DNA of 64,000 bases, from positions 26,712-90,711 of the forward strand of contig CAZJQD010000008.1 in the NCBI GenBank assembly GCA_964548165.1, read 5' to 3'. A program made the position numbers and the translations under genes. A model generated the notes under the pieces. The model did no database searches. It was given only the letters and a program-made list of their open reading frames with translations, and was not told where the DNA came from. Positions 26,774 to 35,183 of the stretch are shown here, in pieces. Within the stretch, counting starts at the first letter, position 1, and each line of letters starts with the position of its first letter. The stretch is from CAZJQD01 sp964548165 [NCBI: uncultured bacterium] (lineage in GTDB: Bacteria > UBA8481).

Positions 26774-26988
26774 GCCCGGCACCAAGATCGGGGGTACGGG
26801 CTCCCGGTGATCGTGGATCGGCCCCTGTCGTCTTCAACCCGCCGCTCTTCTACCCGGCATGCCTGCTGGGCCACCTCAATTTCACTCACGCGGTCATCGG
26901 AGTGATGGCCGTGGTACCGCTCTTTCTCGCCGCGCGCCACTGGCTCGGCAATCGCGTGGGCGCGGCGTCCGTCGCGTCCCACAGGCGA

Positions 26989-28017
26989 TCATCCTGGCAT
27001 GCGCGCCATGAGCTTCCATGGCCGCATCCAGACGAAGGCGGGAAACCCTTCGATGGCCCAGCTGAAGGGGAGGGGATCGTCATTGAAGACATCAAGCCGC
27101 GGCCAGGCCCATGGCGCGTGATCGGCGCGCGCCACTCCGGGCGTGGCCATCAGGCACGAACAGTATCCCAGCCGCGCGAGTTCGGGTCCGACCACGGGAG
27201 ACGTGTCCCGGGCCTGTCCATAGGGATACGAAAAGAAGGCCGGTGGTCTGCCCGTCAGGGCTTCAATTCGCTCGTGAGCGCCGCGGATCTCGGCCAGCGC
27301 GTCGGAGGGTGATAGGGAACCGAAGGAGGAATGCGTCGTTCCGTGACTGCCGATGACATGCCCCGCGCGGTGCAGGGAAACAACCTCGTTCTCGTCCAGG
27401 TAGAGTCGACTTTCACCTGGCGAAGGGGGACACAGGCCGGTCTCCCGGAGAATTCGCTCCAGCAGGCTTTCCCGTTCTTCGCCGTACACCGTGCCGCGCA
27501 GGGAGGTTTCCAGGGCCTTCGCCGACTCCCAGCGACCATCCGTGGCCTGTCGAACCACCCTGTCCGCTGCGGGACCGACGCGACGGCGCCACCAGAACCA
27601 GCGATGCAACCAGAGATAGCGCCGGTTGCCGACGCCGTCGGTGGCGAGAAAGAAGGCGGCCGGGATCCCGTGGCGTTCCAGTATGGGGGCGGCGATCCGC
27701 GCGTTATCACCGAAGCCGTCGTCGAACGTGATCGTGACGATGCGGTCCTCGCCGCGTGTAGACGCCGCGATGAACTCGTTCAAGCCGAGAACGCGATAGT
27801 GCTTGAGCAACCACAGGAGTTGCTCCTCGAAATGACCGGGTGTCACGTAGAGGCCGAGCGCATCCGGGATGAAATCATCATTTTGATCCCGGATCCGGTG
27901 ATAGAGCAGGATCCGTCCGATCCCCTTGCGCCGGCGCAACCGTTCGAGGCCACCCAGGCCCGACGCCACTTTCATGCCTGTTCGCGCGCAGGCGTGGGCC
28001 ACGGAGCGGAGGCTCAT
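26989..28017 (-). CDS. Polysaccharide deacetylase (NodB/CE4 family)
   Basis: This 342-residue protein carries the NodB homology motifs: ITFDDGFGDN (catalytic base and metal aspartates), GSHGTTHSSF (metal histidines) and FFSYPYGQ. CE4 enzymes remove N- or O-acetyl groups from glycans with a divalent metal. There is no signal peptide, so it may act on lipid-linked precursors or at the inner face. The ATG at 28017 overlaps the formyltransferase stop by 4 bases; a longer upstream extension is out-of-frame sequence of that gene. It is the last gene of a minus-strand glycan-tailoring operon. Confidence 0.85.
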   Translation of the reverse strand: MSLRSVAHACARTGMKVASGLGGLERLRRRKGIGRILLYHRIRDQNDDFIPDALGLYVTPGHFEEQLLWLLKHYRVLGLNEFIAASTRGEDRIVTITFDDGFGDNARIAAPILERHGIPAAFFLATDGVGNRRYLWLHRWFWWRRRVGPAADRVVRQATDGRWESAKALETSLRGTVYGEERESLLERILRETGLCPPSPGESRLYLDENEVVSLHRAGHVIGSHGTTHSSFGSLSPSDALAEIRGAHERIEALTGRPPAFFSYPYGQARDTSPVVGPELARLGYCSCLMATPGVARADHAPWAWPRLDVFNDDPLPFSWAIEGFPAFVWMRPWKLMARMPG

Positions 28018-28838
28018 CGATGGTCCGGCGGCTCGGGGACGAGGATGCCTCGGCGAAGATCCCGGAGACATCGCGCGCGGTAGCCGGGGGCCGGAGCCCG
28101 GTAGACCTTCCCCCCGGGCCTGGTCGCTTGAGGCGAGGCGGTCCGATCGACGATCGAGCGCACCAGGCTCGGAAGCCGTTCCACCGCGCGCCGAAGGCAA
28201 TCATCGTAGCAATCCTCCGGATCCCGGTATCCTCCCTGGTGAATGATCTGCTCGTGGTGGATCGGGCCGCGATCGAGCTCAGGGGAAATCTCGTGGAACG
28301 TGAAGCCGACGGGCCCGCCAGTGACCAGCGCCCAGAAGATCGTCTCGGTTCCGCGATAATGGGGGAGTATCCCCGTGTGGTAGTTCAGGATGGTCCCGGA
28401 AACGAGTCGCAAGGTCTCTGCCGAGAGAATCCGGGTTCCGGCGACGAGCACGTGGTCCAGTTTTTGAGCCTCGAGGACGACCGCGGCTTCCGGGGAGTTG
28501 AGATCCGAGACGATGGTCACGGGCACGCCGAACCGACGCGCCACGTCCGCGACCGGGGTTGCCTGCCGGCGGCGGCGGTGGAGCCAGCGGGCCGGCCATA
28601 GCAGGGCCCGTGGGACCAGGGAAAGCCCCTCGGATTTCAGGCGGGCGCGCCAATGTCTTGCCGTGGCGCGAGGACCGCTTCCCGCGTCGATCGTGACGAT
28701 CAAGTCATAGCCTTCCGGGGCGAGAGCGGTGACGAACGCGGCGCCGGAGAAGGAATGGGGAACGGTCCAGATGCCGATCCGCGCCGGGCTCGAATGGGCG
28801 GACAAGTCCATGCCGGATGAACGATCAGGTCTCTCCAT
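28014..28838 (-). CDS. Formyltransferase family protein (probable sugar or amine N-formyltransferase)
   Basis: This 274-residue protein has the formyl-THF-dependent transferase active-site pattern: NYHTGILPHYRG supplies the Asn and His, and SPELDRGPIHH the Asp. The C-terminal tRNA-binding domain of methionyl-tRNA formyltransferase is absent. Together with its setting among glycan genes, this points to N-formylation of an amino sugar. The start is supported by AAGGA 8 bases upstream of the ATG. It is translationally coupled to the deacetylase, which suggests deacetylation and formylation act on the same amino group; that order of events is inference. Confidence 0.75.
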   Translation of the reverse strand: MERPDRSSGMDLSAHSSPARIGIWTVPHSFSGAAFVTALAPEGYDLIVTIDAGSGPRATARHWRARLKSEGLSLVPRALLWPARWLHRRRRQATPVADVARRFGVPVTIVSDLNSPEAAVVLEAQKLDHVLVAGTRILSAETLRLVSGTILNYHTGILPHYRGTETIFWALVTGGPVGFTFHEISPELDRGPIHHEQIIHQGGYRDPEDCYDDCLRRAVERLPSLVRSIVDRTASPQATRPGGKVYRAPAPGYRARCLRDLRRGILVPEPPDHR

Positions 28839-28897
28839 CCAGGTGGTCCTTTCGAGGAGTTTCGAACGAGATCCGGCAGGGGACCGTAACCGAGGAT

Positions 28898-28919
28898 GCT
28901 ACGCCCGGACGAGCGTAGC
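28898..28919. repeat. Intergenic hairpin between methyltransferase and formyltransferase genes
   Basis: GCTACGC and GCGTAGC form a perfect 7-bp stem with an 8-base loop in the 149-base gap inside the minus-strand operon. No T-tract follows on the minus strand, so it is more likely an mRNA-stability or attenuation structure than a terminator. Confidence 0.35.
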
Positions 28920-28987
28920 GAACGGCGGAGGGCGGAGTCAAGCGCGTGCCCCCCGCGGCATTGTCGGCGGCATCTTCTCCCGCGGGA

Positions 28988-29863
28988 TCATGATGGACGA
29001 CTGAGCCTCGCTTCCAGCGTGGCCGGTTCGGCGCGGTAGAGTCCTGAGAGGACCAGGGCCAGCGGGAGAAGAAACGGGATCAGCAGCAGGGACACGAGGC
29101 CCCATGCGCGCGCACGGGGGTCGCCCTTCAAGGTGCGATAGAACGCATTGGGCTCCGGGAGGATGAGGTTGAGCATGGTCTGCAGCCAGCCGGCAGGATC
29201 GTATTCCCGGCGTGTTCCCGATTCATCCACCAGGCTGAGCTCGCAGGCTGCGGCGAACGCGCGGAGCGTCGCGCGCGTCAGGTGCGTGCGGTGGCGGGGA
29301 GGATCGAGGTGGAACCAGGCCGCGCGTCCCCACTGCGATTGCGTGGAGTTGAAATTGGGCACGGCCAGGAAGAGCGTTCCTCCCGGAGCGAGCAGCGCCG
29401 CGAGGCGCTTCAAGCGCGGCAGTGGATCGTCGAAGTGCTCGAAGGAGTGCCAGAGCGTGATGAGCTTGGGGCGGAACGCGGACCGCTCGACGTCCTCCAC
29501 GGTTCGAAACTCGGCGTGGGGAGCGAAGGGATCAAGGCCCCGCGCATCCCAGCCGAGCGCGCGCGCCGCGCGGACGAAGTCGCCCTCGCCGGATCCGCAA
29601 TCGAGCAGTGGTCCCGGGCGAGCGCCCGCCAGGATGCGCCTCCGGGAGGCGCCGACGCCGGGCAGGAGTTTCTTGAACCATCCGATGGAGAAGTAGGGGA
29701 GAGGGTAGGAAGCGCCCGAACCGATGGTGCGCACGAGACCGCAGGGCTCGCAGCGGACGATCCGGTACGTGTCCTGCGGTGCCGACGGATCCCTGGCCTC
29801 AAACAGCGCCTGGAAGGCCGGCGATCCGCAGAGCGGGCAGACCTCAGAGCCTGAAGAGGACAT
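28988..29863 (-). CDS. Class I SAM-dependent methyltransferase with zinc ribbon and C-terminal membrane helices
   Basis: This 291-residue protein starts with a CPLC...CEPC zinc-ribbon pair (residues ~9-38). The SAM-binding motif is LLDCGSGEGDFVRAARALGW, followed by LWHSFEHFDDP and LLAPGGTLFLAVPNFNS, typical of Methyltransf_23/O-methyltransferases of polysaccharide loci. The C-terminal ~50 residues are hydrophobic (WGLVSLLLIPFLLPLALVLSG) and probably anchor it to the inner membrane. The ATG at 29863 overlaps the glycosyltransferase end by 20 bases. The likely substrate is a lipid-linked sugar made by the same operon. Confidence 0.8.
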   Translation of the reverse strand: MSSSGSEVCPLCGSPAFQALFEARDPSAPQDTYRIVRCEPCGLVRTIGSGASYPLPYFSIGWFKKLLPGVGASRRRILAGARPGPLLDCGSGEGDFVRAARALGWDARGLDPFAPHAEFRTVEDVERSAFRPKLITLWHSFEHFDDPLPRLKRLAALLAPGGTLFLAVPNFNSTQSQWGRAAWFHLDPPRHRTHLTRATLRAFAAACELSLVDESGTRREYDPAGWLQTMLNLILPEPNAFYRTLKGDPRARAWGLVSLLLIPFLLPLALVLSGLYRAEPATLEARLSRPS

Positions 29864-30572
29864 GACGAATCCACAGGTACCAGATGTGAAGGATCATCTG
29901 CACGCCGATGACGACGGCCGTCCAGCGGCTCGATGTCAGCCCGGGTCGTCCGACCCTCGGGCGAAAGTGCAGCGGGATCTCGACGGTCTGGCCGTGTCGA
30001 ATCATGTGGAACATCATTTCCGGTGAGAAGTGAGAACCGCCCACGGTAAAGAGGTTGCGGATGCGCTCGTAGAGGGGCCGGCTGATGAGCCTCATGCCGC
30101 AACCGACGTCCGTCAGCGACGGGCGGCCCAGCAGGAGTTCCATCATCTTGGCGACGGCCCAGTTTCCATACTTCAGAAAGGGGCCCATGTTGGCTCCGGC
30201 CCAGATCATGGATGTCGACGTCCGCGTCCCGAAGACGCCGTCGAAGTCGTCGGAGTAGAGCAGGAGCTTCCGGATGTCCTCGCCGCGGAACGTCAGGTTC
30301 GGCGGCGCGTGGATGAGGAGGTCTCCCGTGGCCGCCGCCAGGCCCGCCTGGCACGAATGGCCGTAGCCTTGCTTCGCGACGGGAACAAGCCGGACTCGTG
30401 GATCCTCCTTCCTGTGAAGCTCGACCTCGCGGACGGTGCCGTCCGTGGAGTTGTTGTCGGTAACGACGATCTCGTCTACCACGTCGAGCCCGAACTCGCG
30501 TATGGCCTGCCGGATGGATTCCTCGTAGTTGTAGCAGAGCAGCACCACGGAGACGCGCTTGCCCTTCCACAC
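29844..30572 (-). CDS. Family 2 glycosyltransferase (DPM1-like)
   Basis: This 242-residue GT-A fold enzyme begins VSVVLLCYNYEESIRQ. It has the nucleotide-sugar motif IVVTDNNSTDGT and a later GDLLIHAPPNLTF region where the metal-binding D-x-D would sit; here it reads H-A-P-P, an atypical form. C-terminal hydrophobic residues suggest membrane association. It is expected to transfer a sugar onto a polyprenyl phosphate or growing glycan on the cytoplasmic side. It begins one base after the stop of the upstream methyltransferase. Confidence 0.8.
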   Translation of the reverse strand: MWKGKRVSVVLLCYNYEESIRQAIREFGLDVVDEIVVTDNNSTDGTVREVELHRKEDPRVRLVPVAKQGYGHSCQAGLAAATGDLLIHAPPNLTFRGEDIRKLLLYSDDFDGVFGTRTSTSMIWAGANMGPFLKYGNWAVAKMMELLLGRPSLTDVGCGMRLISRPLYERIRNLFTVGGSHFSPEMMFHMIRHGQTVEIPLHFRPRVGRPGLTSSRWTAVVIGVQMILHIWYLWIRHVLFRL

Positions 30573-30573
30573 G

Positions 30574-31821
30574 TCAGAGGATCCGGAGAGCGGGAACCGG
30601 GATGATGTAGCGACCTCCGCGGGTCGAGAACGCGCTTGTCTTCTCCACGATCTCGTCCACGAAGTTCCAGGCCAGGATCAGGAGGTAATCGGGAGGCTCC
30701 GTGTCCAGGCGGGATCGGGGCGAGATCGGAATCCTCGTGCCCGGGGCCAGGTGGCCCTGCTTTTCGGGGGTATCGTCGACGATGTACTGCACGAGCGTGG
30801 AATCCGCCTGGGCGGCATTGAGGAGGATGGCGCCCTTGGCGCTCGCGCCGTACGCGGCCACGCGCTTGCCTTCCTCCCGGAAACGGGTCAGCGCCGTGCG
30901 CAGTTCGCCTCGAATCCAGTCGATTTCTCTCGCGAAGCGGCGGTAGGGATGTTCCTCGTGAAGCCCTGCGTCCCTCTCGAAATCGAGCATGGCTCGAACG
31001 GCGTCGCTGGCGTACGTGCCGCGCCCGAAGTAGAGCCGGAGTCCACCTCCGTGGATGGGAATCCGGCGAACGTATCGAGCGCGAAGCCCATGGCGCTCTC
31101 CCAGCCGGAGAAGGGGTTGGAGCAGGAAGTAGGAAAGATGCTCGTGGTAGATCGTGTCGAACTCGCTCTTCTCGACGAGATCGGCCAGGTAGGGGACTTC
31201 GAGGACGAAGTGGCCGGTCGGCGCGAGGACGCGCGCGACGGCAGAGAAAAACTCGTCGAGGTCATCGACGTGCGCGACGACGTTCGTGGCCGTCACGAGC
31301 TCCATGCAGGGCCACTGCCGGGCGGATTTCTCCGCTGCTTCGTGTCCCCAGAACGCCGAGAGAACCTCGTGGCCGGCCGCCCGGGATGTGGGGGCAAGAT
31401 TGCCAGCCGGGTCGACCAGGTGCGTGCGATATCCGCGCCCCGCGAAGGAGGAGAGGAGCGTGCCATCATTGCCGCCGATATCGAGCACGGGGGCGCCCCT
31501 GGGAAGGCCTGCAATTTCCTCGGCCTCGCGAGCGAAGCGGTCGCAGTGTCGGATGAACGTGGACGATACGCCCGACCGGTAGGCATAGGTCGTGAACATG
31601 AGCGCGGGGTCGACGACGACGCTCAACTGGGCATTGGCGCAATCCATGCACCGCATGACCACCAGGGGTATGCGGGGTTCGGGAGCCCTGTCGTCAGGGG
31701 AGATGAAGCGATTGGCCAGCGGCATGAGACCGAGATCGACGATGACACTGAGGCGGCGACCCCCGCAGATGCGGCACTCTTCCCGCGGGTGATACGACGC
31801 ATCGCCCATGGCGGTCTGCAT
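30574..31821 (-). CDS. Sugar C-methyltransferase-like protein (NovU/TylC3 type)
   Basis: This 415-residue protein has the three-part layout of nucleotide-sugar C-methyltransferases. The N-terminal zinc domain carries CRICGGRRLSVIVDLGLMPL and CMDCANAQL. The SAM domain has PVLDIGGNDGTLLSSF and the hallmark YHEHLSYF. The C-terminal Rossmann-like domain carries VAAYGASAKGAILLNA. These enzymes C-methylate deoxysugars at C3. The first ATG (31821) is used, and the Met at codon 5 is an alternative. TTTCCA and TATGGT spaced by 16 bases lie just upstream on the minus strand and could be the operon promoter. Confidence 0.85.
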   Translation of the reverse strand: MQTAMGDASYHPREECRICGGRRLSVIVDLGLMPLANRFISPDDRAPEPRIPLVVMRCMDCANAQLSVVVDPALMFTTYAYRSGVSSTFIRHCDRFAREAEEIAGLPRGAPVLDIGGNDGTLLSSFAGRGYRTHLVDPAGNLAPTSRAAGHEVLSAFWGHEAAEKSARQWPCMELVTATNVVAHVDDLDEFFSAVARVLAPTGHFVLEVPYLADLVEKSEFDTIYHEHLSYFLLQPLLRLGERHGLRARYVRRIPIHGGGLRLYFGRGTYASDAVRAMLDFERDAGLHEEHPYRRFAREIDWIRGELRTALTRFREEGKRVAAYGASAKGAILLNAAQADSTLVQYIVDDTPEKQGHLAPGTRIPISPRSRLDTEPPDYLLILAWNFVDEIVEKTSAFSTRGGRYIIPVPALRIL

Positions 31822-32002
31822 GACGTAACCATAGCTTCAGCCCTCGAATTGGAAAAGGTCTAATCCGGTCTGCAGGCGCGCCACATCGGGCCCGGAAGGA
31901 TCCCCTGGCGAAGCGTCCGGACCTGTCCTGCCCCCGGCAAGACCCGAGGTGGCGGGCAGGAGTGTTGACCGTGGCGGGCGCGCGGTTCGCTACGGAGCGG
32001 GT

Positions 32003-32479
32003 TCAGTCGAGGCGTTCGGGATGGCCCGTGAAGCGAAGGCCGATGGCGCCGCGGAGTCCTGTTGCCGCCGCGTTGTAGGCGGTCTTCATCTCCTGGTAGT
32101 TGCGGAGCGCGATGGCGCGGCGGTTCTGGGCGCCGGCGAGTTCATCGGCGGCGCGACGTGACAGGGGATCATCGACGGCGGTGGACGGGCGCGGAGCCCG
32201 ACCCGCGGCGGAGAGGATCCCGTTGTAGAGCCGATCTTTCTCGCTGGAGCTCGTGGCGCCCCGGTAGGAGGCGATGGCCGCGTCGACCTCGCTGCCCGCT
32301 ATGCCGGCCGCGCCGAGCGCCGCGAGGACGCGCTCCTCCTGGTTTCTCAGCTCGGCCTCGGCCGCCCCGACCTCCCTGATCAGTCCATTCATGTGGTTGG
32401 AGCAGTCCCAGGCGACGGCGGCCAGAAGGAGCGCGACGAAGACAAGGCCCGCGCAACCGATAAAGGCCAGGCCGCGCAT
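32003..32479 (-). CDS. Small LemA-like membrane protein
   Basis: This 158-residue protein has one N-terminal hydrophobic segment (LAFIGCAGLVFVALLLAAVAW) and a helical body. The ending (NYQEMKTAYNAAATGLRGAI, then GLRFTG) mimics the YN-x-A end of LemA, but the central LemA motif is missing. It lies 80 bases downstream of a true lemA gene on the same strand and is probably a diverged paralogue. No catalytic residues are evident. Confidence 0.55.
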   Translation of the reverse strand: MRGLAFIGCAGLVFVALLLAAVAWDCSNHMNGLIREVGAAEAELRNQEERVLAALGAAGIAGSEVDAAIASYRGATSSSEKDRLYNGILSAAGRAPRPSTAVDDPLSRRAADELAGAQNRRAIALRNYQEMKTAYNAAATGLRGAIGLRFTGHPERLD

Positions 32480-32559
32480 GGGGATGCCCGGCTCGCCGGC
32501 GGCCGACGGGGCACCCTGGGAGCCCGGCGCGGCCGCGGAAGAGGTCGACGGAGCGTCGC

Positions 32560-33132
32560 TCAGAACTTGACCTGCGGCGCACGCTCCACGAGCTCGTCAG
32601 GGACGTCGTAGAACGCGCGAGGTTGGAAGCCGAAGAGGCCGGCAAAGAGGACGGTGGGGAACTGCTGGCAGGTGTCGCGATACATGCGGGCCACGCTGTT
32701 GTAACCGTTGCGCGCCGCGGCGATCCGGTTCTCGGTGTTCGTCAGCTCGTTCTGCATGTTCATGAAGTTGGCGTCCGCCTTCAATTGCGGGTAGGCCTCG
32801 GCGACGGCCAGGAGGCCACGCAGCGCCTGGGTCAGCGCGCCGTCGGCGTTTCCGACCTCGGCGGGACCATGAGCGGAGGCCGCTCGTCCGCGGGCCGCGA
32901 TCACGGCCTCCAGCGTCTTGGATTCGTGGGTGGCGTAGCCCTTCACGCTCTCGACCAGGTTGCCGATGAGGTCGAGTCGTCGCGCGAGGTCGACCTCGAT
33001 ATCGGACCAGGCCTGGTCGGTGGCGTTTCTCGCCTTGACGAGCTGGTTGTAGAGGGCGGCCATCCATCCGAAGAAGATCACGGCCACGACGAGCACGACG
33101 AGCGCCGTGATCCCCAGGATTCCCATCATCAT
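32560..33132 (-). CDS. lemA: LemA family membrane protein
   Basis: This 190-residue protein has an N-terminal transmembrane helix (GILGITALVVLVVAVIFFGW). The family core follows: YNQLVKARNATDQAWSDIEV, RRLDLIGNLVESVKGYATHE, YPQLKADANFMNMQ and YNSVARMYRDTCQQFPTVL. LemA proteins are single-pass, helical, of unsettled function, and frequently linked to TPM-domain genes as here. The start is set at the first of three ATGs (33132) because AAGGAG lies 8 bases upstream; the longer reading lacks such a site. Confidence 0.9.
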   Translation of the reverse strand: MMMGILGITALVVLVVAVIFFGWMAALYNQLVKARNATDQAWSDIEVDLARRLDLIGNLVESVKGYATHESKTLEAVIAARGRAASAHGPAEVGNADGALTQALRGLLAVAEAYPQLKADANFMNMQNELTNTENRIAAARNGYNSVARMYRDTCQQFPTVLFAGLFGFQPRAFYDVPDELVERAPQVKF

Positions 33133-33265
33133 GTTTACGTCTCCTTGTCCTGTTCCCGACCATTCCGGCCTGGCCGGACTGGTCGCCAAGGGGGGCGCGC
33201 CAACAGATCCCCCTCGAACTCCCCCCGGCGCCTCGTCCGCTTCCAGTGACCGGCGCCCGCCCTGG

Positions 33266-34477
33266 CTACCATCCGCGCGACGCGCCGCCGCCGCCGCTCA
33301 TGCCTCCTCCGAATCCGCCGCCCGAGCTCGAACCGCCGCCCGAGGAGGACGAGATCCGTGGAATAGTGGCGTATCGCGTCGTCTGATGCTTGCAGGCGGC
33401 GCAATGACCGTCAACTCGCTTCTGGCCGCTCGATACCGTGGTCGCCGGCGAGAGGACCGTCTCGGTCTCCTTCATCGTTCGTCGCCCGCACCTCGGGCAG
33501 GGGATGAAGCCGGAGAACCAGGCCACGTACTCCTTCGTCTCGTACTTCAGGCAGCGAGGACAGATCCAGACGTCGTAGTCGACGGCACCCAGCTCTTCCT
33601 CCAGGCGCTGCTCGACGGAAAGGCTGGCGTCGTCGTCGGTCTCGGAGAGGAGCCGGAGCCGGGTGCCGCAGGTGCGGCAGGAGTGGGGGCCGTAGCGGAG
33701 AAAGCCGCGCGTGTTGGTGATGAGCGAGACGACGAGGAGCGCGGCGCTTCCCGCCAGGAGCGGCAAGAGATCACCCGATGCCGTCTTATCGAACAGGATG
33801 TTGAGGCCGACTCCGCCTGTCACGAGCGCCGAACCACCGGCGATGACACTCCCGACCAGGAACGCGAAGGGCGGATAGTTCTCGCGGTGTCGTCCCCACC
33901 AGCCCAGGAGGAGCTGTCCCAACCCTGCCAAGGCGCCGAAGAGTGCGGCCCCCCACGTGATGCCACGCTTGCCGCGCAGGAAGGCGGGCGCCGAGCTCGC
34001 AAAGCCCCGCGCCTCCTCGGGGTGGGCGCGTAGGCGCGCCGTGATCGCCATCGCTGCGGCCTCGACGCCGCCGGCGAAGTCGCCGTCGCGGAAGCGGGGA
34101 ATGGCATGCTGATCCAGGACCTCGCCGCAGAGCCCGTCCGGGAGGATCGGCTCCAGGCCGTAGCCGACCTCGATTCTCGCCCGTCGCTCGGTCGGCGCCA
34201 CGAGCAGAAGGACGCCATTGTTGCGGTCGCGCTTGCCGATGCCCCAGGCATTGAAGAGCCCGTTGGCATACTCGTCGACGGACTGCCCCTCGAGGGAGTT
34301 GACCGTGACGATGGCAAGCTCGGCCGTCGTGGCCGCCTCCATCGCGCGCGCCTCGACCTCCAACTTCTCCTCGATCGCCGGCGGCAGGATCTCGGCCAGG
34401 TCGAGGACGCGTCGGCCGGAAGGGGGCGATGGATAGGCGAGAGCCCCGGCGAGCAGTACTGCGGCCAGGACCTTCAT
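33266..34477 (-). CDS. TPM domain protein with zinc ribbons and glycine/serine-rich tail (YgcG-like)
   Basis: This 403-residue protein has a signal peptide (MKVLAAVLLAGALAYP) and a TPM domain (residues ~25-170) with VLDLAEILPPAIEEKLE and RNNGVLLLVAPTERRARIEVGYG. Two to three membrane helices follow (~190-260). Three CxxC zinc-ribbon pairs come next (CRTC, CPRC...CPRC, CAAC), and a terminal Gly/Ser repeat. TPM proteins are proposed phosphatases or photosystem-repair/membrane-protein-turnover factors, and the YgcG form ends in a Gly-rich tail. It lies upstream of lemA on the same strand. Confidence 0.85.
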   Translation of the reverse strand: MKVLAAVLLAGALAYPSPPSGRRVLDLAEILPPAIEEKLEVEARAMEAATTAELAIVTVNSLEGQSVDEYANGLFNAWGIGKRDRNNGVLLLVAPTERRARIEVGYGLEPILPDGLCGEVLDQHAIPRFRDGDFAGGVEAAAMAITARLRAHPEEARGFASSAPAFLRGKRGITWGAALFGALAGLGQLLLGWWGRHRENYPPFAFLVGSVIAGGSALVTGGVGLNILFDKTASGDLLPLLAGSAALLVVSLITNTRGFLRYGPHSCRTCGTRLRLLSETDDDASLSVEQRLEEELGAVDYDVWICPRCLKYETKEYVAWFSGFIPCPRCGRRTMKETETVLSPATTVSSGQKRVDGHCAACKHQTTRYATIPRISSSSGGGSSSGGGFGGGMSGGGGASRGW

Positions 34478-34490
34478 GCCCGACCGACGC

Positions 34491-35183
34491 TCACCCGGCG
34501 ATCGTCGCCGGGGTCAGGAGCGCGATCGCGGGCAGGACGCGATCGGCCTCGCGCCGCAGGTCGTCGGCGGAGTACGTGTGGGCCACGGCGAGCGTGCGGC
34601 AACCGGCGGCGCGAGCCGATCTCAGGCCTCCCTTGGAATCCTCGACGGCCAGGATCGCGGATGGCGGGATCGCGAGGATCGCCGCCCCCTTCACGTAGGG
34701 CTCCGGATCGGGCTTGGAGACCGCGACATCCTCGCTGGCGACGATGCCGCGGAAGAGGTTCGCGATCCCGCCGATCGCCAGCGCGGCCTCGATCTCGGCG
34801 CGCCGCGCCCCGCTGACGATCACGAGGGGCCAGGCGGTGGCGCAGGCCCTCACGGCCTCCAGGGCGCCGGGAAAGAACGGGGGCTTATCACCGAGCAGGT
34901 CCATGTAGATCGCGATCTTGCGCTCCATCACGACCTCCGCGTCCTGATCGGGAACGCGTCCCGGGTGATCGAGGCGGATCCGCTCGATGGCGCCGCGGTC
35001 GTCGTAGGCGAGGTAGCGGTCCCAGTAGATCTCGCGGGTGAGCGTGATGCCGTAGGGCTGGAAGGCGCGGCAGAGAGCCTCGCAGTGGAGGTTCTCGTCG
35101 TCGACGATGACCCCGTTGAAGTCGAAGGCGATGCCGCGAATGGGGCCCGCATCGCGCGCACCCCTGTCGCCGGCGCCGCTCAC
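34491..35183 (-). CDS. HAD-superfamily phosphatase (beta-phosphoglucomutase-like)
   Basis: This 230-residue protein has the HAD motifs: GIAFDFNGVIVDDENLHCEA (motif I, with Asn in place of the common Asp-x-Asp-Gly spacing residue), VIVSGARRAEIEAAL (motif II), a conserved Lys at SKPDPEPYVKGA (III) and ILAVEDSKGGLRSA (IV). The layout matches subfamily IA beta-phosphoglucomutase/phosphatase enzymes; the substrate cannot be named. GTG at 35183 overlaps the upstream gene's stop by 4 bases. A far longer open frame upstream is noise. Confidence 0.8.
   Translation of the reverse strand: MSGAGDRGARDAGPIRGIAFDFNGVIVDDENLHCEALCRAFQPYGITLTREIYWDRYLAYDDRGAIERIRLDHPGRVPDQDAEVVMERKIAIYMDLLGDKPPFFPGALEAVRACATAWPLVIVSGARRAEIEAALAIGGIANLFRGIVASEDVAVSKPDPEPYVKGAAILAIPPSAILAVEDSKGGLRSARAAGCRTLAVAHTYSADDLRREADRVLPAIALLTPATIAG

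Noticed and set aside
30559-31863. 434-codon plus-strand frame opposite the C-methyltransferase
   Set aside because: Antisense shadow; the minus frame carries YHEHLSYF and zinc motifs.
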